Shown here: in pieces, positions 37,247-44,579 of the stretch | How positions within the stretch are numbered: the stretch's first letter is position 1 | Layout: each line of letters opens with the position of its first letter | Source of the DNA: Acidimicrobiaceae bacterium | Lineage (GTDB): Bacteria; Actinomycetota; Acidimicrobiia; Acidimicrobiales; Ilumatobacteraceae | Length of the DNA: 64,000 bases | Reading direction: 5' to 3' | Assembly (NCBI GenBank): GCA_024641005.1 | Contig: JAHEDX010000005.1 | Location: 1 to 64,000 of the forward strand | The notes under the pieces: model-generated | What the model was told of the DNA's origin: nothing | The model's input: the letters and a program-made list of their open reading frames with translations, nothing else | Databases searched by the model: none | Made by a program: the position numbers and the translations under genes

Positions 37247-38679
37247 GACGCACCAACGAACGATGATTCGGCACGAGGACCGAGATCGAGCGCGCGGTCG
37301 GCGAGGTGCACCGTGAGCAGGCGAACACCCCACGGCGTCCATTCGATCGTCATGTCGACGCCCGTGTCGTCGGGCGCTCCGGCGCATGCCCCCAGCAGCG
37401 CGCCGAGCGATCGGTCGTCGCCCTGCAGCGGCAGCGAGCCGGTGGCGTCGGTGAGCACCCAACGCCCGTCGAGCATCGACGGCGCCGCCCGCACCGTGGC
37501 CGGGTACCGCTCGAGCCAGGGCTCGGCGGCGACGGCGCTGCCGATCGCGTCGCACGCCGCTGCGATGGTGGCGGCCGCCGGAGTGGTGAAGGGAAGCGGG
37601 TCGGCGTATCGACGCCCGGCCAGCGCTCTCAACGATCCGCCGGGATATCGATGCAGATCGGCGTGCACCACCGTGCCGACGGTGAACGAGTCGTCGAGGC
37701 TCTGCTGATATGCCGCGAACGACAACAACATCGCCCAGTTGCCGGACCGCACCCCGCGGACCCACAAGCGGCGAACCTCGATGCGATCCTCACGGGTGTC
37801 GCTGCGTCCGGCGATGAACCACTCGTCGGTCTCGGGCACGCCGCCGAGCACGTCGGCCTGGCGCACCTGCCACCCCGACGCGGTCGCAACCGCATCAGCC
37901 AGCGGGCCCGGCAGTGTCGGCAATCGGCGACCAGCCTGAGCGATCAGGTGCAGCAGCCCCAGCTCGGCGAGCACCTCGGCATGCCAGTCGGGGCCGGCGC
38001 CGACGAGACCCGCGAGACGACGAACCCGGTTGGCCAGCGAGCCCGCACGCGCGTCGACCAGGCGGGCAGCGAGCGCGTCCCACGTGCCATACCGGGCCAG
38101 TGCCGGGTCGGCCAGACCGGTGCGCATGCGGTCTTCGAGCCATCGGTCGAGTTCGGTCAATCCTTCCATCATGCGAGCGACGCGTTCGTCGCGTGACCGA
38201 TCGAGTTCGTCACGATCGGTTGGCCGGGCCTCGTCGGGAGCGCCGCCCGGTCCATCACCGGCCGAACCCGGTGAGACACCGTCGGCGGCATCGCTCGAGC
38301 CTGCGCCGGCGGCCACGTCTGCTGCATCGTCAGCCGTACGGGAACGACGGTCGCGGCGGGTGATCCACGACCCGACCGACTCGGGTCGCAACGCGTCAGG
38401 CACGCCACCGCGCACCCACAGCAGCAGCAGCGCCAGCGCGTGCTTGCAGGGATGCTTGCGACTGGGGCACGTGCAGCGCCATGCGACCTCGACGTGATCG
38501 ACGGCCGTGTCGTAGGGCTCGGCGCCCGAGCCGCGACAACGACCCCACAGCGCACGCTCGTCGGCTCCCGATGCCGACCACTGGCCGACGTCTGCCAGCG
38601 GTTCGGCAGCCGCGACCGAGCGGGGCGACGGGGCGACCGCGACCACCTGTTCGACGGTCCATCGCTTCACCTCGGCCAC
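37243..38679 (-). CDS. SWIM zinc-finger protein
   Basis: A protein of about 478 residues with an N-terminal SWIM zinc finger, WRCTCPSRKHPCKHALALLL at about residues 67-86, giving CxCx6CxH. SWIM fingers bind DNA or protein. A disordered acidic linker (residues 105-165) and a larger C-terminal domain with WFIAGRSDTREDRIE-like strands follow. GTG 38679 is chosen because TACCGT (38687-38692) lies 7 bases upstream; a TTG at 38709 was rejected. It is the first gene of the SWIM-DUF5691 unit and probably works with the MoxR/DUF5682/VWA set. Confidence 0.87.
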   Translation of the reverse strand: MAEVKRWTVEQVVAVAPSPRSVAAAEPLADVGQWSASGADERALWGRCRGSGAEPYDTAVDHVEVAWRCTCPSRKHPCKHALALLLLWVRGGVPDALRPESVGSWITRRDRRSRTADDAADVAAGAGSSDAADGVSPGSAGDGPGGAPDEARPTDRDELDRSRDERVARMMEGLTELDRWLEDRMRTGLADPALARYGTWDALAARLVDARAGSLANRVRRLAGLVGAGPDWHAEVLAELGLLHLIAQAGRRLPTLPGPLADAVATASGWQVRQADVLGGVPETDEWFIAGRSDTREDRIEVRRLWVRGVRSGNWAMLLSFAAYQQSLDDSFTVGTVVHADLHRYPGGSLRALAGRRYADPLPFTTPAAATIAAACDAIGSAVAAEPWLERYPATVRAAPSMLDGRWVLTDATGSLPLQGDDRSLGALLGACAGAPDDTGVDMTIEWTPWGVRLLTVHLADRALDLGPRAESSFVGAS

Positions 38680-38737
38680 GAGGGCAACGGTAGCGAGCGG
38701 GTGTTCCAACGTTCACTCACCGGTACCGTCACGTGTC

Positions 38738-39172
38738 ATGAACGAACGAGTGGTATCCGTCTCCCGACTCATCAAGGCCTCCCCCGAGGCGATCTTCGAC
38801 GTGCTGGCCGACCCGGCCCGCCATGGCGAGATCGACGGGTCCGGCATGGTTCAGAACGTGCGCGGGGAATCGAAACGCCTCGAACTCGGTTCCAAGTTCG
38901 GCATGGACATGAAGATGGGGATCCTCCCGTACCGCATCACGAGCACCGTCAAGGAGTTCGACGAGAATCGACTGATCGCGTGGGCCCACGCCGGCAAGCA
39001 CCGCTGGCGTTACGAGCTCGAGCCGGTCGAGGGCGGCACGAAGGTGACCGAGAGCTTCGACTGGTCCACGTCCCCGATTCCCAAGGCGATCGAGATGATG
39101 GGGTACCCCAAGAAGCACCCCGCGAACATGGAGGCGACGCTCGAGCGGCTCGCCGACGTGGTCGAGGCCTGA
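38738..39172 (+). CDS. SRPBCC (START-like) family protein
   Basis: A 144-residue protein with a hydrophobic-cavity SRPBCC fold: SRLIKASPEAIFDVLADPAR at the N-terminus, a central sheet (YRITSTVKEFDENRLIAW) and GGTKVTESFDW before the long C-terminal helix. Such proteins bind or transport lipophilic ligands or act as cyclase-like enzymes. TACCGT at 38724-38729 lies 8 bases before ATG 38738. A glutaredoxin-like gene follows after 17 bases. Confidence 0.87.
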   Translation: MNERVVSVSRLIKASPEAIFDVLADPARHGEIDGSGMVQNVRGESKRLELGSKFGMDMKMGILPYRITSTVKEFDENRLIAWAHAGKHRWRYELEPVEGGTKVTESFDWSTSPIPKAIEMMGYPKKHPANMEATLERLADVVEA

Positions 39173-39189
39173 CTCGCACGAGGCTCGCA

Positions 39190-39504
39190 ATGCCCACCGA
39201 CACCGTTCACTTCTACTGGCGCCCGGGTTGTGGCTTCTGTTCGAGGCTGCGCCGCGGCCTCGACGATGCCGGAATCGAGACCGTCGAGCACAACATCTGG
39301 GACGTCCCCGAGGACGCGGCCACGGTGCGCTTCTACGCGAACGGCAACGAGACGGTTCCAACCGTGGTGATCGGCGAGGTCGGCATGGTGAACCCGTCGG
39401 CCAAGCAGGTCGCCCAGTACCTCGAGCACAACGCGCCGCACCTGCTGCCGGACGGCTACGAACCGGCCGAGCCAGGTTTCATCGGCCGTCTGCTCGGTGG
39501 CTGA
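39190..39504 (+). CDS. Glutaredoxin-like protein (mycoredoxin type)
   Basis: A 104-residue thioredoxin-fold protein with the redox motif CGFC at residues 14-17 and the cis-proline segment ETVPTVVIG near residue 60. Actinobacterial proteins of this kind reduce mycothiol mixed disulfides (mycoredoxins); mycothiol use is inferred. The 20-residue C-terminal extension (YEPAEPGFIGRLLGG) ends in a short amphipathic stretch. It follows the SRPBCC gene closely and probably shares its transcript. Confidence 0.88.
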   Translation: MPTDTVHFYWRPGCGFCSRLRRGLDDAGIETVEHNIWDVPEDAATVRFYANGNETVPTVVIGEVGMVNPSAKQVAQYLEHNAPHLLPDGYEPAEPGFIGRLLGG

Positions 39505-39598
39505 TTTCTCGATTCGGTTCGCCTCGGGCGACGTCTCGCACGACGGTGGCGAACGGACCAGTCGCCGCCGTGGTCGACGCTGATCTGCACCCCCGACG

Positions 39599-40051
39599 TC
39601 ATGGTGTGCAGGTCGCGCACGTGCCGTAGATGTCGACTGCGTGGTGGAGCGGAGCGAAACCCAGAGCGGTGGCCACCTCGTCGAAGGTGCGATCCATCGC
39701 CGCTTCGACGCGATCGGGCAGCGTGACGTCGACGACGGTGCCGCACGACTCGCAGATCAGATGGTGGTGATGCTCGGTCAGATGCTCGGCCAACTCGAAC
39801 AATGCATGGTCGCCCACGTGCACCAATCGTCGGACCACGCCGACGTCGATCAGTACCGAGAGGCTGCGATAGGCCGAACTCTGTGCGAGCGATTCGTCGA
39901 CCGCCAGCAGATCGGGCAGCGTGATCGGCGCCCCGGCTCGCGCCAACGCATCCACGACCGCTCGGCGATTGGCGGTGTAGTGCTGGCCGTGTTCGGCGAG
40001 GCGCGCCGCGATCGACCGGTGCAGATCGATGTCGGGAAGATCAGCGCCCAT
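39599..40051 (-). CDS. zur: Fur-family regulator, probably zinc-specific Zur
   Basis: A 150-residue Fur-family repressor with an N-terminal winged helix (HYTANRRAVVDALARAGAPI) and a C-terminal metal domain. HHHHLICESCG and YGTCATCTP provide the paired CxxC structural zinc site. Overlap with znuC (11 bases) and two Zur-box-like palindromes in the znuC-znuA gap indicate that it controls zinc uptake. ATG 40051 lies inside the end of znuC; longer starts run deep into that gene. Manganese or iron specificity is less likely given the operon. Confidence 0.9.
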   Translation of the reverse strand: MGADLPDIDLHRSIAARLAEHGQHYTANRRAVVDALARAGAPITLPDLLAVDESLAQSSAYRSLSVLIDVGVVRRLVHVGDHALFELAEHLTEHHHHLICESCGTVVDVTLPDRVEAAMDRTFDEVATALGFAPLHHAVDIYGTCATCTP

Positions 40052-40871
40052 GGTCGTGGAGATGCTCGTGTGCGTGACGATGGGCGTCGTGGTGGGGCAC
40101 CAGTTCGGGCGCGTGCGGCTCGCCATGATCATGTCCGTGATCGTCGACCACGATCGACATCCCGTCGTCGCGGATCAGCCGACCACCGAACGCCTCGGCC
40201 AGCAGCGTCGGGACCAGCACTTCATCGGGCGGCCCGTCGGCGAGCACGCACCCGGCCATCAACATCACGCGATCGGACCGTCGCGCCTCCGCGAGGTGGT
40301 GGGTCGAGAAGACGACGGTGCCACCGGATGCGGCGTGCTGCGCGATCACCTCGAGGATCCTGAGCTGGCTGGGCAGATCGAGGCCGGTGATCGGTTCGTC
40401 GAGCAACAACAGGTCGGGCCTCGCGGCCAACGCCTGGGCCACGAGCACTCGCTGCTGTTGACCACCCGACAGCTCGCCGAACGAACGCCGACGCAGACCG
40501 GTCACCTCGAGCAGCTCTGCCGACCAGTCGATGCACTCGCGATCCTCGCGGCGTAGCGGACCGAGCAGGCCCCGATGCTGGTAGCGCCCCATCCGCAGCA
40601 CCTCGTCGACCGACAGGGGCATCCAGCGATGATGCTCGCGATGCTGCGTCACCATCGCCACGCTGCCGTTCACCGCGACCGTGCCCTCCTCAGGTGTGAC
40701 GAGCCCGGCGAGCAGCGACAGCATCGACGTCTTCCCGCTGCCGTTCGAACCCACCAACGCGACGATGGCGCCGCGATCGAGTTCGAACGATGTCGGGGCG
40801 AGCGCGACCACCGGCCCGTAGTGCACGCACACGTCGTGTGCGCTCACGAGATGATGACTGCTGGTTGGCAT
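40041..40871 (-). CDS. znuC: Zinc ABC transporter ATPase ZnuC with His-rich tail
   Basis: A 276-residue ABC ATPase energising zinc uptake. Walker A is GSNGSGKTSM, the signature LSGGQQQRV, Walker B LLLLDEP, and the switch histidine is in STHHLAEA. The last 34 residues are unusual, with 12 histidines interspersed with Asp and Glu (HGHDHGEPHAPE and HHDAHRHAHEHLHDHGR), a likely cytoplasmic zinc-binding tail. ATG 40871 sits at the edge of a Zur-box-like palindrome; GAGAAT (40879-40884) lies 7 bases upstream, so it may be leaderless. znuA and znuB are divergent and zur overlaps downstream. Confidence 0.93.
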   Translation of the reverse strand: MPTSSHHLVSAHDVCVHYGPVVALAPTSFELDRGAIVALVGSNGSGKTSMLSLLAGLVTPEEGTVAVNGSVAMVTQHREHHRWMPLSVDEVLRMGRYQHRGLLGPLRREDRECIDWSAELLEVTGLRRRSFGELSGGQQQRVLVAQALAARPDLLLLDEPITGLDLPSQLRILEVIAQHAASGGTVVFSTHHLAEARRSDRVMLMAGCVLADGPPDEVLVPTLLAEAFGGRLIRDDGMSIVVDDHGHDHGEPHAPELVPHHDAHRHAHEHLHDHGR

Positions 40872-40885
40872 GAGAGTGATTCTCA
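40871..40885. promoter_or_regulatory. Zur-box-like palindrome 1, znuC-znuA control region
   Basis: TGAGAGTGATTCTCA has TGAGA / TCTCA arms around GTGAT, resembling actinobacterial Fur/Zur boxes. It overlaps the znuC start codon and the candidate -10 of znuC. It also lies between the expected -35 and -10 (TAGCAT, 40889-40894) of znuA. One bound dimer could thus shut both divergent transcripts. Confidence 0.7.
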
Positions 40886-40896
40886 CTCTAGCATCA

Positions 40897-40911
40897 TGAG
40901 AATGGTTCCCA
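40897..40911. promoter_or_regulatory. Zur-box-like palindrome 2, over the znuA start
   Basis: TGAGAATGGTTCCCA has TGAGAA / TTCCCA arms with one mismatch. It covers the znuA start codon (ATG 40902). Together with palindrome 1, 11 bases away, it would allow two regulator dimers to bind side by side, roughly one helical turn plus the site apart. Confidence 0.6.
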
Positions 40912-41783
40912 GTCGTCGATCAGCGGTTGCGCTGGCCGGGTGCAGCACGCTCGTCGTCGCCGCGTGCGGGGGCGGCGGATCAGCGACCGAATCGACGACG
41001 CCGCTGATGGCGACCACCACCATCTGGGCCGACATCACCTCGCAGATCGTGTGCGGCGACCCGGTGCCGGCGTTGGTCCCGGCCGGGGCCGACCCACACA
41101 CGTTCGAGCCCTCGCTGCGGGACCGTTCTCGACTCGACAGTGCGACGGCGGTCATCGCCAATGGTGGCGGGCTCGAGGGCAGCCTGGTGGATCTACTCGA
41201 TGTCGCCGCATCGAATGGTGCCGACGTGGTCGAGATGATGCCGCTCGCCCGCCCGGTCTCCGACGATCCTCACGTCTGGCAGGACCCGACGCGGGTCAGC
41301 GACGTGATCGACGACATCGCGGCGATGGCGGTCGACGCCGGCTTCGATGCCGACACCGTCGCAGCGTGTGCCGACGACTACCGAACCGAGCTCGCCGCGC
41401 TCGACGCCGAGATCGCCGGGCTCCTCGCTCCGCTCCCGGTCGAGAACCGCCGGATGGTCACCAGCCACGATTCGCTCGAGTACTTCGCCGATCGGTACGG
41501 CCTCGACATCGTCGGTACCGTCATCCCGTCGACCAATACGCTCGCCGAGTCGAACGCAGCAGATCTCGCGGCGCTTGCCGGCCAGATCGAAACGCTGGGG
41601 GTTCCTGCAGTGTTCACCGAGCAACTCGAGTCGAGCACCGACGCCGACCGACTCGCCGACCGGCTCGGCGTGGAGGTCGTTCCCCTCGTCACCGACGCGC
41701 TCACCAGCGATCCCGCTACCGACACCTACGTCGAGATGATGCGGTCGAACGCCGCTGCGATCGCGGAGGCGCTGGCGCCGTGA
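40902..41783 (+). CDS. znuA: Zinc-binding lipoprotein ZnuA
   Basis: A 293-residue solute-binding protein of the cluster A-I type with a lipoprotein signal (lipobox LVVAAC, Cys about residue 22). Metal ligands are visible: histidines in GADPHTFEPS, DDPHVWQDP and VTSHDSLEYFADRYG, with a carboxylate region in TEQLESSTDADRLADRLG. The flexible His-rich loop typical of proteobacterial ZnuA is missing. ATG 40902 is preferred because TAGCAT (40889-40894) lies 7 bases upstream; ATG 40896 is in frame too. znuB overlaps by GTGA. Confidence 0.93.
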   Translation: MVPSRRSAVALAGCSTLVVAACGGGGSATESTTPLMATTTIWADITSQIVCGDPVPALVPAGADPHTFEPSLRDRSRLDSATAVIANGGGLEGSLVDLLDVAASNGADVVEMMPLARPVSDDPHVWQDPTRVSDVIDDIAAMAVDAGFDADTVAACADDYRTELAALDAEIAGLLAPLPVENRRMVTSHDSLEYFADRYGLDIVGTVIPSTNTLAESNAADLAALAGQIETLGVPAVFTEQLESSTDADRLADRLGVEVVPLVTDALTSDPATDTYVEMMRSNAAAIAEALAP

Positions 41784-42631
41784 CCTGGCTGCTGCACCCG
41801 GTCGACTGGTGGATCTCGCCATTCACCGACAATCCGTTCCTGCGCGACGCGCTCTGGGCAGCGCTGCTCACCGTGGTCTGCACCAGCGTGATCGGCACAT
41901 GGGTCGTCCTTCGGGGCCTCAGCTTCCTCGGCGACGCCCTGGCACACGGGGTGCTGCCCGGCATCGCGATCGCGTTCGTGCTCGGCCACAACACCACGGT
42001 CGGTGCCCTCATCGCGGCGCTGGCGATGGTCGGCGGCGTGCAGCTGATCCGCAACGCATCGCCGCTTCCCGACGACGCGTCGATCGGCGTGCTGTTCGTC
42101 GGATTCCTCGCGCTCGCGGTGGTCGTGATGTCCGCCCAGCAGGGCCGGGGTGCGGGCGACCTGACCCGATTCCTGTTCGGCTCGATCAACGCCGTCGACG
42201 CCGGCGACCTGCGGACGCTGTTGACCGTCGCCGTCATCACCGTGGGCGGTGTGATCGTGCTGCATCGGGCGTTGCTGGTGAGCACCTTCGATGCGACGCA
42301 GGCCAAGCTGATCGGGTTCCGTCCGCAGCTGACCCACTTCGTGCTGCTGGTACTGCTTGCCCTGTCGATCGTCGCCTCGTTCGAGACCGTCGGCAGCCTG
42401 CTCGTGTTCGCCTTCTTGATCGCCCCACCGGCTACGGCGTCTTTGCTCGTGAAACGGGTGCCCTCGATCATGGTCACGGCGGTCGCGATCGGTGCGCTGA
42501 GCGCAGTGATCGGCCTGCTGATCAGCTATCACCATGCCACGGCGACCGGTGCCACGATGGCGCTGGTCACCGTGATCGCCTTCATCGCGGTCCTGCTCGG
42601 CAAACGGCTCGTCGAGATCGTCCGAGCCTGA
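41780..42631 (+). CDS. znuB: Zinc ABC transporter permease ZnuB
   Basis: A 283-residue membrane permease of the ABC-3 (ZnuB/MntB) family with about eight hydrophobic segments. Family markers are WVVLRGLSFLGDALAHGVLPG near residue 45, FLFGSINAV, and the C-terminal LISYHHATATGATM. GTG 41780 overlaps the znuA stop, fixing the start; longer in-frame upstream sequence is an arginine-rich antisense-like shadow of znuA. It ends 7 bases before the convergent HNH-like gene. Confidence 0.94.
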   Translation: MTWLLHPVDWWISPFTDNPFLRDALWAALLTVVCTSVIGTWVVLRGLSFLGDALAHGVLPGIAIAFVLGHNTTVGALIAALAMVGGVQLIRNASPLPDDASIGVLFVGFLALAVVVMSAQQGRGAGDLTRFLFGSINAVDAGDLRTLLTVAVITVGGVIVLHRALLVSTFDATQAKLIGFRPQLTHFVLLVLLALSIVASFETVGSLLVFAFLIAPPATASLLVKRVPSIMVTAVAIGALSAVIGLLISYHHATATGATMALVTVIAFIAVLLGKRLVEIVRA

Positions 42632-42638
42632 CGCGTAG

Positions 42639-43094
42639 CTAACCGGCCCGCAGGATCAACAGGTACTGGCCGCCGCCCGATTCGATCTCGGCGATCAGGG
42701 CCAGATCGGGCTCGAGGCGCGAGACCCGGTCGACCAGCCAGTCCGCCGCCGCCTGCGCATCCTCGCGATTCGGGCATCGGGCCATCACCTCACGACCGCC
42801 TTTGCGTTGCAGGCGTTCGACGCTGGTGATGATCACCGCCGGGTCGGCGACGAACAGGTCGTCCGCCCAGGCGACGACCGGTTTCACCGACCCCTTACCG
42901 GTATTGCATCCACGATGGGCGAGACGGTCGGGAGCTTCTGACTTGCCCTTGTTCTTCTTGGCCCTGCGGTCGGTGATGCGCGTGTCGATGCTCGGCCCAC
43001 GAGGGTCGTTGACCGACATCTCGCGATCGACCGGCTCGTCACACAACCAGCATCGCCAACCGTCCCGGTCACCGATCACATCGAGCCTGCTCAT
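42639..43094 (-). CDS. HNH-endonuclease-like protein, degenerate centre
   Basis: A 151-residue protein. The N-terminal 75 residues look like an HNH fold: CWLC (Cys15, Cys18) and LAHRGCNTGKG near residue 60 match the zinc knuckle and the last HNH element. The central DH/HH catalytic pair is not visible (PSIDTRITDRRAKKNKGK instead), so nuclease activity is doubtful. The C-terminal 70 residues (REDAQAAADWLVDRVSRLEP, IESGGGQYLLIL) form a separate small domain that I do not recognise. AACGGT from the neighbouring palindrome lies 7 bases before ATG 43094. Confidence 0.65.
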   Translation of the reverse strand: MSRLDVIGDRDGWRCWLCDEPVDREMSVNDPRGPSIDTRITDRRAKKNKGKSEAPDRLAHRGCNTGKGSVKPVVAWADDLFVADPAVIITSVERLQRKGGREVMARCPNREDAQAAADWLVDRVSRLEPDLALIAEIESGGGQYLLILRAG

Positions 43095-43103
43095 GCCCCG
43101 CAC

Positions 43104-43137
43104 CGTAACGGAATGGTGCCGGCAGCATTCCGTTACG
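43104..43137. repeat. Palindromic repeat family A, copy 2, within a divergent promoter
   Basis: A 34-base palindrome with arms CGTAACGGAATG and CATTCCGTTACG and a self-complementary TGCCGGCA centre; only one position pair mismatches. It fills most of the 51 bases between the HNH-like gene and cbs. Its right arm contributes to TACGCT (43134-43139), the likely -10 of cbs. On the other strand its left arm supplies AACGGT before the HNH-like gene. It could therefore be a promoter component or an operator as well as a repeat. Confidence 0.8.
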
Positions 43138-43145
43138 CTCGGCGC

Positions 43146-44543
43146 ATGGCTGACGCACGGCTCGCGGGAACCCAGATCGCCGATTCGGTGATCGATCTGT
43201 TCGGGGGCACCCCGCTCGTGAGAATGAAACGGATCATGGAGGTCGAGCAACTCCCGGCGGTCCTCGCCATGAAGATGGAGACGACCAATCCAGGCGGCTC
43301 GTCGAAGGATCGACCAGCACTCGAGATGATCATCGCGGCCGAGCGTGACGGACTGCTGCAACCGGGGGGCACGATCGTCGAGCCGACCAGCGGCAACACC
43401 GGGGTCGGCCTGGCCATCGTCGCGGCACAACGCGGATACAACTGCGTGTTCGTCATGACCGACAAGGTCGCGCCCGAGAAGGTCTCGCTGTTGCAGGCCT
43501 ACGGGGCAGAGGTCGTCGTGTGCCCCGTCGCCGTCGCCCCCGAGGACCCACGCAGCTACTACAGCGTGGCCGAACGTCTCACGACCGAGCGCAACGCCTT
43601 CCGGCCCAACCAATACGCGAACCCGAACAATCCGCTCGCCCACTACAAGACGACCGGCCCGGAGCTGTGGGAGCAGACCGCCGGCCGGATCACCCACTTC
43701 GTCGCCGGCGCCGGAACATGCGGGTCGATCACCGGGACGGCCCGCTACCTCAAGGAACAGAACCCGAACATCAAGATCATCGCTGCCGACCCCGAGGGTT
43801 CGGTGTTCTCGGGAGGCTCAGGGCGTCCCTATCTGGTCGAGGGTGTCGGCGAGGACTTCTTCCCGGCCGCTTGGGCGCCCGAGTTGTACGACGAGACGAT
43901 CGCGATCAGCGACGCCGAGAGTTTCCGGACGGCCAGATACGTCAGCCAGGTCGAAGGGATCCTGATCGGAGGATCGGGAGGTCTCGCCGTGGCAGCGGCG
44001 ATCCAGGTCGCCAAGAGCGCCGGACCCGACGACATCGTGGTGATCTTCAACCCCGATTCCGGGCGCGGATACCTGTCGCGCGTGTTCGACGATGACTGGA
44101 TGGCCAACTACGGCTTCCTCACCGAGTGCGACCAGTCCGTCGGCTCGGTACTCGAGACACGGAACGCGACACTCGACAGCCTCCTGTACGTGAACCCCCA
44201 CGAGACGGTCCGCGCCGCGATCGAGCGAATGCGCGCCAACGGCGTCAGCCAGCTACCCGTGTGCAAGAACACTCCACCCTTTGCGGCCGCCGAGGTGAGC
44301 GGGTCGGTCGACGAGCTCGAGTTGATGGAGGCGATCTCCGCCGACGGCAGCGTGTTGGACACCCAGGTCGAGGACGTGATGGGCAAGCATCTCCCCACGA
44401 TCGGCGTCGGCCAGAAGCTCGAACGGGCGGTCGAGATGTTGCACACCGCACCCGCCCTGCTGGTGCTGTCGGGCGGGCGACCGCTGAGCGTGCTCACGCG
44501 CACCGACATCCTCTCCTACTTCGACGCCCAGGCGCAGGCCTGA
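43146..44543 (+). CDS. cbs: Cystathionine beta-synthase with CBS domains
   Basis: A 465-residue fold-type II PLP enzyme that joins homocysteine with serine (or an activated serine) to cystathionine. The PLP lysine is in NPGGSSKDRP (Lys54), with EPTSGNTGVG as the substrate loop and GAGTCGSITG as the phosphate loop. Residues from about 345 to the end hold two regulatory CBS motifs (MRANGVSQLPVCKN and VLSGGRPLSVLTRTDIL). It pairs with the adjacent gamma-lyase/synthase gene in transsulfuration. ATG 43146 has TACGCT 6 bases upstream. Confidence 0.93.
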   Translation: MADARLAGTQIADSVIDLFGGTPLVRMKRIMEVEQLPAVLAMKMETTNPGGSSKDRPALEMIIAAERDGLLQPGGTIVEPTSGNTGVGLAIVAAQRGYNCVFVMTDKVAPEKVSLLQAYGAEVVVCPVAVAPEDPRSYYSVAERLTTERNAFRPNQYANPNNPLAHYKTTGPELWEQTAGRITHFVAGAGTCGSITGTARYLKEQNPNIKIIAADPEGSVFSGGSGRPYLVEGVGEDFFPAAWAPELYDETIAISDAESFRTARYVSQVEGILIGGSGGLAVAAAIQVAKSAGPDDIVVIFNPDSGRGYLSRVFDDDWMANYGFLTECDQSVGSVLETRNATLDSLLYVNPHETVRAAIERMRANGVSQLPVCKNTPPFAAAEVSGSVDELELMEAISADGSVLDTQVEDVMGKHLPTIGVGQKLERAVEMLHTAPALLVLSGGRPLSVLTRTDILSYFDAQAQA

Positions 44544-44579
44544 GCGTCCCGACCAGCGCGCCGAACGGAAGGAACACCA

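Noticed and set aside
43095..43145. SAM or other sulfur riboswitch before cbs
   Set aside because: The 51-base gap is too short and is mostly the family A palindrome.
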